DNA of 64,000 nt. It comes from Austropuccinia psidii (Eukaryota; Basidiomycota; Pucciniomycetes; Pucciniales; Sphaerophragmiaceae). The DNA lies in contig JALGQZ010000011.1 of the NCBI GenBank assembly GCA_023105745.1, forward strand, positions 20,920,975 to 20,984,974, given 5' to 3'. Under the pieces are notes generated by a model, which was not told the DNA's origin, made no database searches, and saw only the letters and a program-made list of their open reading frames with translations. Every line of letters begins with the position of its first letter. Within the stretch, counting starts at the first letter, position 1. The translations under genes were made by a program, and so were the position numbers. Below, in pieces: positions 12,369-24,205 of the stretch.

Positions 12369-12506
12369 TGCTTGATTGTTTTTTGAAAAAATAAGTGGAT
12401 TATCACCTTGAATGCTGGGGACAGAAATAAATGGAGAGGGGGATGTGGTATTCCATACCAGTTCTTCCAAGGTTCAAATCCACAATGTCAAAGCTAAACC
12501 TTTAAT

Positions 12507-12507
12507 C

Positions 12508-12566
<59 letters not shown>
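12507..12566. repeat. (AAT)n then (TA)n microsatellite
   Basis: About 30 bp of AAT/ATA triplets followed by about 30 bp of TA dinucleotides. Confidence 0.9.
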
Positions 12567-12568
<2 letters not shown>

Positions 12569-12866
12569 AAGAAGATAAAGATAAAAAGTGTAAGGTTTGA
12601 CTATGAAACAATAAGTAAAAATTACTAATATTTTACTTATTGTACTATGAATGTCCTTATAAATGAAATAAATAAGATAAAAGATAATTATAATAATGAA
12701 GAATTATTATAATTATGGCGTAAAAATAATTATATTATTAATGAAATATAATAATATAATTTATATTATAAAATATAATATAATAAAATAAATATATTAA
12801 TATAAAATAATTAATATATTTAAAAGCACTTTATTATTGTTACAAACAAATAATAAAGGCGTAAAA

Positions 12867-12894
12867 AATTGTTTTTTATTAATAAAAAACAATT
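12867..12894. repeat. Perfect 28-bp palindrome
   Basis: Fourteen bases (AATTGTTTTTTATT) followed at once by their exact reverse complement. The motif GGCGTAAAA lies just upstream at about 12858, again at 12717, and inverted (TTTTACGCC) near 13050. Confidence 0.85.
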
Positions 12895-13712
12895 AATAAC
12901 AATAATATTACCAATATTAAAGTTATAAATTAATATAAATACTATTTATATTAATTAAGGAATTATTAAAATAATAATAAAGAGAAAATTATGATAATAA
13001 GAGAAAATAACCTACTTTTGACACTTAATATAATAATTTTGTAATATTTTACGCCAAAAAAAAAATATAAATACAACCTTTTCAAATTGTATTTACAATA
13101 AAAATAAAGAAAAATTACTAATATTCTTGATTTTTACATGGAAATGAGTTTTTAGAGAGATTTTTAGCAAAAACAATTAAATAAATGATTTAATCACGTT
13201 AAAATAGATGATTATAACAAGGTGGTCTTTGGTCTTTAATAATATAATAGTTTTATATATAAAAAATAAAGAAATCACCTTTGATTTAATTGATTTAATG
13301 TTTTTGATGCGTCTGAGGGGAAAACAGAGTAAAAAGAGCTCTATTTATAGTAAATACCTCCCTCCTAGAGTCCAACAGGCTTCTAGTAGACATGTACTGA
13401 TCATATCCACTGGAATTGATCAATATTTTAAGGTTTGAGGATGATTACATCATGATCAAACCATATTACATCATTATTACACCATTATTTAGAGTTATCA
13501 CTATAAATCTAAGTTTGATGACATCAGAGGCTTGGCAGAACCCCACATTTTCCTGTATTTTATTATTTTTAATCATAAACTAATAGTATTCACCAATTTT
13601 ATCACTCATATGACTGTTAAACTTAATTTAAGGATACAGTAGGTGATCATAACTGCTCAATTTAAGCTCAAACTTTGATCTTTAAGACCTTTTAAGTTTT
13701 ACACGCTACAGC

Positions 13713-14416
13713 AATTCAGAGAGTGAATTCTGATAGCCTGACATAACTTTATTATGTTGCCAAGAGCTTTTTATTACATCATCAAAACTCTAATTTTGAT
13801 GATTTTTCTTGTAACTCATCTTTTCTGTTGAAATTCAATATTTCAAACTTCAAACCATGATTTCAGGGGGTTATACCCTGAATTTAATAATAAGAATTAC
13901 ATCATTCTTCACTAATGAACTAGTAGAATCCAACTGTCTACTTTTTTTAAGTTTGGACCACTTTCACAACAAAGTGGTCAACAGCTCTGTTGATTTTTAT
14001 CAATATTTCATCATAGGTTTTAACCTTGATTATAATTTGTAAAATAAAGTTTACATCTGTGTTCTTACAGTAATTACGTGGTAATTTTATTTTTGGTTCA
14101 TCACTCTATCTTTTATAGTTTAAGAGATATTAGCTATGATCCTTGAATATATGCATTGACCAAAAAAGTGCATATATTCAGGTCAATTCCTTAAGTATTA
14201 ACTTTGGAAATTGGCTCATTATTTGTTTTATGTGTTAATTTTCATGGGGAATCCAATGGTACAATTTATTTAAAATGTTGTTTCATTGGCTCTTGAAGTA
14301 AATAAGAATTCATGGTTTTTATAAGGTATTATTCCTTATAACTCATTAAATATTGACTTTACAGATATGCCATAAAAATGGTATATGTGTATTTTACCAT
14401 GGGGAAACCAATGGTA
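13713..14416. repeat. Run of closely spaced short hairpins
   Basis: Perfect stems read directly from the sequence: 13713-13729 (6 bp, loop 5), 13741-13757 (6, loop 5), 13778-13803 (10, loop 6), 13862-13882 (7, loop 7), 13956-13979 (9, loop 6), 13979-13992 (6, loop 2), 14072-14086 (6, loop 3), 14144-14180 (12, loop 13), 14319-14341 (8, loop 7) and 14395-14416 (6, loop 10). No protein is encoded. AT-rich DNA forms hairpins by chance, but stems such as GACCACTTT/AAAGTGGTC are not simple AT runs. Confidence 0.65.
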
Positions 14417-14454
14417 TAACTTATTTCACATGTTGGCTCATTGGGTTTTAAGTT
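14234..14454 (+). repeat. Imperfect direct repeat pair, ~66 bp each
   Basis: The block at 14234-14299 (CATGGGGAATCCAATGGTAC, then CATTGGCTC, then GAAGT) is repeated at 14388-14454 (CATGGGGAAACCAATGGTAT, then CATTGGGTT, then TAAGT), 154 bp apart. Confidence 0.65.
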
Positions 14455-15066
14455 AAACCAATTTTTGTACCAATTTATGGTATTTTTTTATTTTTGAAGT
14501 AATTATTTTTAATGTATAATTATTCTAATTAATTTTAGTATGATTATCTTAAAGGTAGAGTTATTCTGAGTCTTTCATGTGACCTTATTGGGTATGTGGT
14601 CATATCTCAAAGGCTCACAAAAAGTGAAAGATAAAAGTAAAAAATTGAAAGAAATAGGAATACAATTCTATCAAAGTAGCAAAAATAAGTGTTCCACAGG
14701 AATCTACATCAAATTTTACCTATAGTCACATATTGCCTCAACCCCATAATATCAATAATTCTCTAGATATCATGGATTAAAGAAGATAAATGATACTATA
14801 CACTCTATACTAGGTACAAGAATATGCTTAAAAATAATGCAGCTTGTTTAAATAGTCAATATTAATAAACTTGTGTAATATTACATATGTGATACCATTA
14901 CTCTTACCACATCATGTGTTACATTTCTTGACATAAAAAAATACTTACATGTAAGTTAACATAGTGTTACATCACTAAATCCCGACTTAAACTCCCATAA
15001 CCAAACATTACAGGTATTATTTACAAATGAAATTTTACATAGAAAAATACTCAACTAAATACAGAT

Positions 15067-15600
15067 CAAGGCTGTGAAAAAGAAAAATAAGGTTAGTAGA
15101 GCTAAGAATACAGTTTTAAAAGAGGTTGAAATCAACCAAACATATGGTGCAATATCTGTATCAAATGACACCATTCCAAATTTAACCACCAGAAAGAATG
15201 TCTCAAGGCTGTGAAGAAGAAAAATAAGGTTAGTAGATATAAGAATACAGTGTTAAAAAATGGTGCAATCAACCAAACATATGGTGCAATAGCTGTATCA
15301 AATGACACCAATTGAAATTAAATTACTACCAAAAATGTCTCAAGGCTGTGCATAATAAGAATAAATTTTAGTTAAAATATCAGTATAATTCAAAAAGTAT
15401 GCTGCAATCAACCAAAGATATGGTGCAATATCCTTAACAAATTACACCATTCCAAATTTAACCACCAGCAAAAATTTCTCAAGGCTGTGCACTGACAATA
15501 ATGAGGTTCAGAATGGTGCAATCAACAAACCATATGGTGCAATATCTTGATAAGATGACACAATTTTTAATTTACCCATCAGCAAAAATGTCTCAAGGTG
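15067..15600 (+). repeat. Four-unit tandem repeat of ~137 bp
   Basis: Units start with CAAGGCTGTG at 15067, 15204, 15341 and 15480, and a partial fifth starts at 15594, so unit lengths are 137, 137, 139 and 114. Each carries AATCAACCAAACATATGGTG then CAATATC, and ends with ACCACCAGCAAAAATGTCT. The array ends about 50 bp before a TATA box, an arrangement that resembles a repeated enhancer in an LTR promoter. Confidence 0.85.
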
Positions 15601-15650
15601 GAATTTTTTCAAGTCCTTGTTTTTGGAAGGCTCTATGGAGGGCCCAAAAG

Positions 15651-15660
15651 GTATAAATAA
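15651..15660 (+). promoter_or_regulatory. TATA box (GTATAAATAA) of a probable LTR promoter
   Basis: GTATAAATA follows the tandem repeats and is followed by a GC-richer CT tract (15661-15690) and ATTCAGACAATAATCTTGAG. This is the layout of a pol II core promoter. No host gene follows. Confidence 0.45.
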
Positions 15661-16509
15661 AGGGCCCCTCACCCTGTTTTTCCCCCCATGCTTCTGATTC
15701 AGACAATAATCTTGAGGATCAATACATTCCTTCTCTAGTAGGATGATCTAGTATTATATTGAGAAAGATCAGTAGCAAGGCTCAGTATCTTATGGTATTA
15801 TTTATGATTAATCAATGAAAGATATCTATAATATTAATTAAATAGTTTAATATTATTTGATAGTCTTACCATTATAGTAGTAGTGTTGGAGTATTGTTGG
15901 AAGATATTATCATTAGTGATCTTATCTAATTTATCAATAACCCTTATTTATAGAAGGGATATCATCTTACCCTTATACCATATATAAAGAGCCCTTGAGG
16001 TATATTGGATTATATCTATATTGATCCTAATAGTATTATATTACTATTATATTATTTATATCTTACCCTCATATTAAACAAAACCACAATTATAAAGTTA
16101 TCTTACCCTTAAATTATTATATCTATATTGATAGTATTATTAAATGACCTTTAAGAGTTTTAATTAGCTATCAATGTTACTATTAATATTAATAGTTATC
16201 TTAAACAATTTTCTTTAAATATCTCAGGCATTGAAAGAAGAAATCCTATAAGAATTAATTAAAAAGAATTATAATTAATAACAAGAAGTTAAGAAACCCC
16301 CAATTATTAAAGAAATATTAAATATTACTATTATTATTATTATAGTGATATCTTATTGACAGACTGATAGAGACTTCTGAAGAAACTTCTCTAATTTAAA
16401 AGCCACAAAACTAGAAAATTGATTTGTGATCACATCAAAAAGGGTATCTTTTTAAGTATATTTAGAGGGGCAGCTAATACACCTTAGCACCCGTGGTTAT
16501 TGGCTAATT

Positions 16510-18600
16510 CTGAAATTCAAAACAGAGTCACCAATAAATTCCCCCTCAAGGTACTTCCTATTATTTATCCCACAACATGATTATGGCAGAAGCCAATCAG
16601 TTACAGAAGGACAAAGGTCAGTAAATGGATCCCAAACTGACAAATTATGCTATTCTGCAGCTTATAATACTGTTTTACCTTCAAAAAGAGCTGACACTGC
16701 CATGAGAAGCCTCAAGGGACATTTACAAAGCCATCCAGGAGGCATACAACAATTCATTGCAGCACAAAGAGTACCAGATCCTTGCATATCTGTGGAGAAA
16801 CTGCATGAATTCTTACTTGACTTTGAGAAAATGCCTGGGCCATACCAACACTTGCAAGTTACTCAATGGATGGCATCCATTGATGGAAAAGAAAAACATG
16901 ATTCTTTTAACAGAAGAATGGAGGAAAAAAACCCTCCACCACCCAATCAATTGCCAAGAACAGCCCCAGTAGCCAGCAGAAGAAAGTCTAATGTGAAAAA
17001 GCAAACCTTACAGCCAGGGCTACAAAATCCCAAAGATTCAGCAGGATTCCATGGAAAATGTGTTTCAGATGGCAAGAACAATGATGGAGTTACAGGAAAA
17101 GGAGGAAGAAAGACTAAAATATCAGAAATGATTTTTGATATTCTGGATGGCATTCCAAACTTGTACATCGTTGTAAATGACATGAAAAGTCATATTTCTG
17201 ATGAAAATTCATCAATTTATAACAATCTCAAAACAAATGCCTTAATTATGAGCCAAATAAATGAGACACTTATGTGTTTTCAAGAAGTTTGAAGAACAAT
17301 CAAAGCTTCCGATAATGAAAATTTCTTTGTTAATAAATTGAATGAACAATCTGCCATTATTACATAACTAACAAACAAATATTCTAAATTCAATATTGAT
17401 GACATAATTGAAACAGGAATAAAACAAGCCATAAATATTATCTAGGAAGATGATAAGAAAGTCCTTGGTGATATTGCAAATTCTTTTACTGAATTAAAGA
17501 CATATAAAATTTCCTTGAAACCGTGTTTTGACACCTCACAACAAGAATTATCAAAATTAACAATGAAGTTTAATCAAGTGATTTCTGATAATACTAGACA
17601 GACATAATTGTGGAAAGAATTTACACATAAGGAAGATATGTATAAAATTGAAGTAATCAATTTAATGCAGAGCTTCCAACATGAGTTTAGAAATTTTCAA
17701 GGGTGTGGCAACAGTAAAATGAATTATATTGAACAATTACTGCATACCTTACCAAGAATGTCTACACCTCTGAATCAAAATGAGGGTACAAGAATTCCCA
17801 ACCCACAAGTATTGGATGTAGAAAATTCAAAATTAAAGAATAGATTTTCCACCTCTTTCCATAACTTGGACCCATCAATGGGCTAAGCACTGTGGAAAGA
17901 AGTACCAAAGCTCAAGGAATGGCCTCACTTCAGTTGTGAAGGAGAATATGACCATATGAAATTCATCAGGGGTATTGAAATGATGAAAGAAGCTTTTGAA
18001 TTACCAGACAGATTGGTAACAGTAAGATTTAACACCTTGTTTACCAAATCAGCCCCAGATGGTATATCAAATCAATACAAGCACATGGACACAAAAGTTG
18101 GACTTGGTGGAAAACCCAAATCATTAACAAATGGGCGAATGATGCTTGGATATTCAAGATTGAAACAGCCTTTTAATCTTCCAAATTTAATTTTGAAAAA
18201 GATAGAGCTTTACCATAGTTTTTCCAACAAAAAGACAGATTAACAGCCTTATACCCTAACCTGTCAGAATTTATGATTCACAGAAAAATTCTAAGGCAAT
18301 GTGGTGGTGATTTGGAGCATTCTTTTAAAAGAAGAACTACTGAAAAATCTTCAGAAGAAGACATTATTAATATATTAGAAGAAGTAACCACCAGAACCAT
18401 AATTTGTTTTAGTAGGGTGAATCTCAAAACAAGGTTTAATACACCTTGGAAAGATTCTGTGGACAAAAATTCCAAAGAAAACTTGAATAAAATAAAATAT
18501 AAATCCACAGATATGATCAGAAAGTTCCATATTTGCCAGAGTGCCACAGATTTAGCTAGTTAATGTCCAAGAAAGGGGAAAATCAATGCAATTGACATTG
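16510..18600 (+). pseudogene. Family A copy A1: gag part of gag-pol
   Basis: Capsid/nucleocapsid region of a chromodomain Gypsy element. Homology to the gag of copy A2 starts near 16510, but the ATG itself is lost. Open pieces are 16702-17292, 17608-17886, 17956-18243 and 18273-18563, separated by stops at 17290, 17367, 17442 and 17608 and by frameshifts. The C-terminal CX2CX4HX4C zinc knuckle near 18525-18575 is degenerate: the first C reads F (KFHICQ), the H reads D, and a TAA precedes the last C. No family A leader or 5' LTR lies upstream, so this copy is cut at its 5' end, possibly by the neighbouring family C element. Confidence 0.85.
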
Positions 18601-21600
18601 AAAAGGAGCCTGATGTTGAAAAAGATGGTGAGGTAATTGAGGAAAATCCAGATGATATATTATCAATACTTTCTGAATCTTCAAAATATATAGAAAATAT
18701 CAATTTCACTTTTGACATCATGGAATCTTATTCTCACTTACAACAATTAAGCAATGGTCAACTTTATTTATCAAATATTTAAGATGTACAACTAATGAAG
18801 ACCAAACCAAACAGGGGAAAAGGTTATACAGCTGGTGACTCCTGTATAACAGAAGTGGTAGTTGACAACAAGCCGACTAAACCTTTACTTTACCCAGGAG
18901 CCTTCTGCTCTTGTTTTGGCAAATCTTTTCTGAAAACCTGTGCACCAAGCTTTGAAACTCAACTGTTGCCAATTGATGGCGTAAAACTTAATAGTGCAAG
19001 TAATCCAATGAAAGCATTGGGAATATTTGAGACTACTATCATATTTCCACACATAAATGGAAATTTGGGAATAACTGTTTAATTTTTTGTTATGTAAAAT
19101 TTCTCTAGTACCCATTTTACATTGGGAAATGCATACTTAATCATGTATGGCATAGATTTGTATAAAAATAAAGATAGATACTTTACTATTGGGGACAATA
19201 AGCATCAAAAATTTTCCTTTTTACCATTTAAATGACAAATTACAGTAATAAAATTATCACCAGTCAAATGAGAATTAGAAAAATTCGAGTCTGAACAGTT
19301 AAATGAAGCTGAAATCAGTCTTCATCTCACTTATAAACAAGAAAGTGAACTTTCTGCCCTTTTATACGACCACAAAGAAGCCTTTTCATCAGATAAAGAG
19401 CCACTAAGAGCAATATTTGGTCATGAAGTTGACATTATTCTTAATATTGAAAGACCTTACCCACCACTATTGAGAAGACCTCCATATCCATAAATTCCTA
19501 AATCAATAGAAGCTCTGTAGATCCATATTAAATAAATTCTAGAACTTGGTTAAATAAGAAAGGTTGGTTGAAATGAGGAGGTAGAAGTAACTACACCAGT
19601 CATAGTTCCATGGCAAAATGGAAAATCTATAATGGTTGGGGACTTTAGAGCTCTGAACATTTACACTGTTCCAGACAACTACCCAATACAAAAAATCCAA
19701 ATCACCGTTACCCAAATATCTCAAGAAGTGTATATAAGCACTATGGATGCCTTTAAGGAATTTCATCAAAATGTGGTGACACCAAGGGCAAGAAAATACT
19801 TGAGAATTATTGTTCAATTTGGAGTTTATGACTATTTGAGTATGCCTTTTTCTGTCAAGAATGCACCTTCACACTTCCAAAGAATGATGAATGAAATCTT
19901 CCCTGAAGAACTTTCAGAAATATTGTTAATCATTTACATTTATGACACTATTGTCTGTTCCAAAACTTGGGAAGAACATATATACAGATTTTCTAGAGTT
20001 CTGAACAAATTTCAATTTGTAAACATGAAGATTTTCTTGAACAAATGTCATTTTTGGTTTAAAGAACTCAAAGGACTGGGACATGCAGTATCTGGTTTAT
20101 CCCTTGGGATTGACAAAAACAAAGTTTCAGCAGTGCTACTGAAACCTATTCTTAAGAACAGATAAGAAATTCAGTGACTTCTGGGGATTTCAGAATATTG
20201 AAAGAAGCATATTGAGGATTTTGCATCCATAGCAAGACCTCTTTATAAATTATGTGACAAAGACACAGTATTTGAAATGACTTTTGACAGAGTCAAAGCC
20301 TTTGAATCTCTAAGACAATCCTTGACCACTTCTCCACTCTTACTGATGCCAGACTTTAAGCTGCCCTTTAATCTTTATATTGATGCATCAGGGGATGGGC
20401 TAGGTGCTGCACTTAATCAAGTCCAGATTATAAATGATAAACCTGTGGAAGGACCCATCCATTTCATATCCAGGAAAATCAAACCAACTGAAGCTAGATA
20501 TGGAGCAAGTCAGATGGAGTGTTTATTCCTTGTCTTGGCCTTAGAAAAAATCAATTACTTCCTGGAAGGATGTGTTTTTGAAGTGATAACAGATTTTAGC
20601 TCTGTTAAATCACTTTTAAACATGAAAACACCTAACAGACATATGCTCCGATGGCAAACAGACATACAGGAGTATAGAGGTGATATGACTATTGTTCATA
20701 AAAATGCAGATGGACTGAGAAGATGGCCATTACCAGATAATATTTATAATCCTTCTTATGTGCCAGAAGAAGCTTACCCACAGCTCCCAATTGAAGGAAT
20801 CCGTGTTACAGATCTGAACACAACATTCTTTGAAGAAGTAAGATGCAGTTATACTCAAGATAAGAATTGTAGCATCCTATGCCAATTACTTGCCAAAGAC
20901 TGTAAAGAAAACTCTTTGATACATTCCGTAGATGAAATATGGAAGAAATCATATGATGAAGCAATATTTCACTTACTGGATGGTATAATTTACCACAGAA
21001 CTAAGCATACATGCTTAATGACAGTTTTGGACAGGTCCTTAATAAATCTTGTCCTGTGAGAATGCCATGACAGCCCCTTCTCAGGACATATGTCTGAGGA
21101 CAGGAAAAGATAAAAGATAAAGACCTGTATATGGTGTCCAATGTGGCAGAAAGATATTTCAGAGTATTGAAAAACCTGTGACAGCTGTCAAAAGGCAAAT
21201 AAATCCACTGGCAAAAGACTTGGAAATATGATCAAAATCCAAGAACCCAGAAGACCTTGTGAAATTGTCTATATTGATTGGGAAGCTGGCCTACCACCAG
21301 AGGGTGATAGAAGCTATAATGCATGCCTAGTGATTTTTGACAGATCTAGTAAGACTCCAATCTTTCTACCATGTCACAAGGATGATACAGCCATGGATAC
21401 AGCTCTTCTAATATGGAATAGAGTAGTATCATGGACTGGCACATTCACAAATATCATTAGTGACAGAGATCCCAAATTCACCTCAGCACTATAGATCAAT
21501 CTTCACCAATTATTTGGAACGAAGTTGTCCTTCTCTAAAGCCTACCACCCACAAACAGATGGTCTAGCTGAAAGAATGATCTAAACCTTAGAAGATATGG

Positions 21601-22376
21601 TGGGAAGATTTTTTGCATATGGCCTTGAACTTAAAGATTGTGATTGCTTCACCCATGATTGGTTTACTCTTTTACCATAACTGCAATTTGCATATAAAAC
21701 ATGTATTCATGCCAGTATCAACAAAACTCCTGCTATTCTAGGGAAGGGATGAAATCCCAAATTACCCCAAGATTCATTAAGGAAGTATTTGGTTGAAATA
21801 CATCCCACATCTAGTAGCTTCAAAGGAATTCTACAAAAAGCTAGAAAACATGCATTAAGGTGCATGGAGGACTCATTTGCATATTCCAAAGACAAATGGG
21901 ACAAATCACATGCCATTCCAGATTTCAAAGTGGGGGATTTAGTACTTATATCCACCACTAACTTCAATACCATCAAGGGATAGAAAAATCTCAAAGAATC
22001 CTTTTCAGGACCTTCTGTTATTAAGGCCCTCCATGGAGAAAATGCAGTTCAAGTAGAATTATGTGAGGAACTTAGAAATAAGCATCCTACATTTCCAGTA
22101 ATCTTGGTAAAGCCATATAGATCTAGTGATGCTGAAAAGTTTCCTTTTGGGAATAAGTTTTGTCAGCATATACCAGCTATTGAAGCATCCTTTACTAGTA
22201 AAATCACAAAAGTTCTCAAGGAAACAAAGTTAAGAACCAAGAAAGTAAGGGAATACCTTGTTAGGTACAGTGACCCAACTTGTGAAAATGAATGGTTACC
22301 AGAAAAGGAGATACCTGAAGCTTCAAAACTTCTTAGAAGGTTCAGAAACACTAGAAATAACAATATTACAAAGTAA
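18601..22376 (+). pseudogene. Family A copy A1: pol part (protease, RT, RNase H, integrase, chromodomain)
   Basis: Continues the gag frame. The protease active-site block near 18880 reads LLYPGAFCSC, where the other copies have LLLDPGAF, so the catalytic D is now Y. Reverse transcriptase is at 19630-20165, and its YIDD motif reads YIYD near 19945. RNase H is at about 20370-20760 ([14 protein letters not shown]). The integrase zinc region is at 20990-21200. The integrase core carries YIDW, SDRDPKF and LAERMI at 21260, 21465 and 21570. A C-terminal chromodomain-like segment is at 22240-22376 (YLVRYSDPTCENEWLPEKEI). Stops at about 20164, 21058, 21493, 21582 and 21982, plus frameshifts, make it inactive. 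It is one of three A copies here and the only one on the plus strand. Confidence 0.9.
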
Positions 22377-22385
22377 TATTCTTTT

Positions 22386-22400
22386 TTTAGGGGGAGGGAA
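22386..22400 (+). other. Polypurine tract of copy A1
   Basis: TTAGGGGGAGGGAA directly before the TGTGAGCC start of the 3' LTR. The same tract in inverse orientation borders the 3' LTRs of A2 (40391-40403) and A3 (58737-58748). Confidence 0.75.
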
Positions 22401-24205
22401 TGTGAGCCTTAGAGATATTTTCATATACTCAAAAGACCACAAATAATAAAACAAGATACAATTATAAATAAAATAAATTTATTTATATTATCAAAACAAA
22501 AATTAAAATATAAATATAAATTTATACACAAAAATGAAAATTTAATTATAACTCAAAAATAAGATTACATTGAAATTTAAAATTGTGTAAACACATTTTT
22601 ACTTGGAAAAATTAAATAAAAATGATTTTTTGACAAAATTACTCAAATTGAAATATTTTTGGAAAAACGTTAAGTAAGAATTATCATAAATTTTTATCCA
22701 ACAAATAGAAATATGAAAATCATTCCTCCATTGGTTTCCTCATAAAAAATAAGGTGGAGTCACCCCTGGGTGAATTTTCTGTAATTCAACTCTAAATAAG
22801 CTTAAATTAAGCTTTTAGTGTTTTCTGTCCAAAATTTGAAAATCCTCAAAACCTTAATTTAATTCACATAAAATGTGGTATTAACCATCAAATTTTGTGT
22901 TAAAATTGAGGTGTTTTGTGTAGTTTAAAAGTTATGAGGAATTGAAGTATTTTCAATTGAAATGTCAAAATGTGCATGTGTATTACATAAGTGAACTGTA
23001 GCTTACATATGAGGTATCAATTAATACAGTTGTGGAACTGTAAAACTCAATTTAATTTAATGTGTAAATTTCAAGTATATTACATGATGAGGAATTAAAG
23101 AAAAAATAAATTGGAAAGATTAATTTTGGAGGGGGAAAAGGAATCTTGGCTTAAAGGGAGCCAGACCCCCAAATTTCTTTCTGACAGGAATGAGATGTCA
23201 AAATCCACCCAAAGGCTTATCACTTTTGGCCTGGAATTGAGTCACAGGTTCTGTGACTGAATTGATGATGAGGTTTTGATACCAACCAGGGAAGTTTTAA
23301 CTGTTTCCAAGAGGGTAAAACTACCCTTGAGATAAAAAAATCATAGTAGAAACAGTTTTAACTGGTTTCAACGTCTTTCACACACATTCTGACTTGTTTT
23401 TAAGGCTTAAAACCAGGTATTACTATAGAAAGGGCTGATTTAACAGTCCAAAATGGCTAAGAGCAGCCCTTTTTTGGTCTAAACTAGGGTTCAATGATGC
23501 CATAATTTTCTTTTCTTTTGTCAGAGTATTTTTCACGAATGAGAAGATTAAATCTTACTTTTGGAGTAAGAAAATTGGTGGCTATAAAATAATGTCTTCT
23601 TTGCACCACCTTTCTCTTCATGTTAAAATCTTTTCCTTTTATAATTAGTTTAAACACTGTTAAACCAATCATTAAAATATTCCAACCACCATTTTTAAAC
23701 CATTTCAAATCTCTTAACCACATTAAAAAATAATTATAATCATTGTTTGTAACTCTTAAAATCATTTTTACCCTTGAACCACCTCATAAGTGAATTAAAG
23801 TATCTTTCATCACTGTTAACTTTGTCACTTTGTTTCCAAATTCACTCTGGTCACTTTTGGGCATATTTTCTCTTTAATATTCTTTTTGAATACTCTTTTC
23901 TTATATTCATTTCCTTTAGTCTTTTTCTCAATTAATTTCAATTTAAATTTCTCTTGAAGAAATTTCTTTTGTAGCCTTAAATATCTCTTGTAGAGTATTT
24001 TTGGATAAATTTTTATTGTTGGTAAAACAATAAATCTTTATAATATTATTTTTCTATACTTATGGATTTAAAAAAAATCAATTTGGCATAATTTCTCTTA
24101 AAAATTTTATTTCATACTATTTTCAATCAATTTTTACCTTATACAAGTTTTGAGAACAGGAAAATTACTTGATTTTGAATCAAAGTTTCATATCCACACC
24201 TTAAA
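22401..24205 (+). repeat. 3' LTR of copy A1 (family A)
   Basis: Starts TGTGAGCCTTAGAG after the polypurine tract and ends TATCCACACCTTAAA, where other copies end GCCTTACA. About 1.8 kb. It matches, in inverse orientation, the A LTRs at 33524, 37225, 48213 and 56914. No partner LTR is in the window. Confidence 0.85.
23484..23765 (-). other. Antisense ORF in the A1 LTR (93 codons)
   Basis: Runs against gag-pol of its own element. The product has the core IKGKDFNMKRKV, then FLTPKVRF, then NYGIIEP. A homologous frame is open in the other four family A LTRs (33946, 37692, 48745, 57293). It is basic and has no family I know. Whether it is translated is unknown. Confidence 0.3.

Larger units (their letters stand above)
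12369..16489 (+). repeat. Possible 4.1-kb 3' LTR of family C
   Basis: The left edge TGCTTGATTG directly follows the polypurine tract. A matching right edge could be ACACCTTAGCA at 16489, giving TGCT...AGCA ends, just before family A gag sequence begins. The interval holds tandem repeats and a TATA box placed as in an LTR promoter. There is no second LTR copy in the window to confirm the borders, and a length of 4 kb is unusual, so this could instead be a shorter LTR plus unrelated sequence. Confidence 0.3.

Noticed and set aside
15067..15600. Tandem repeat as CRISPR or coding repeat
   Set aside because: Units of 137 bp are contiguous without spacers, hold stops in every frame I read, and sit before a TATA box.
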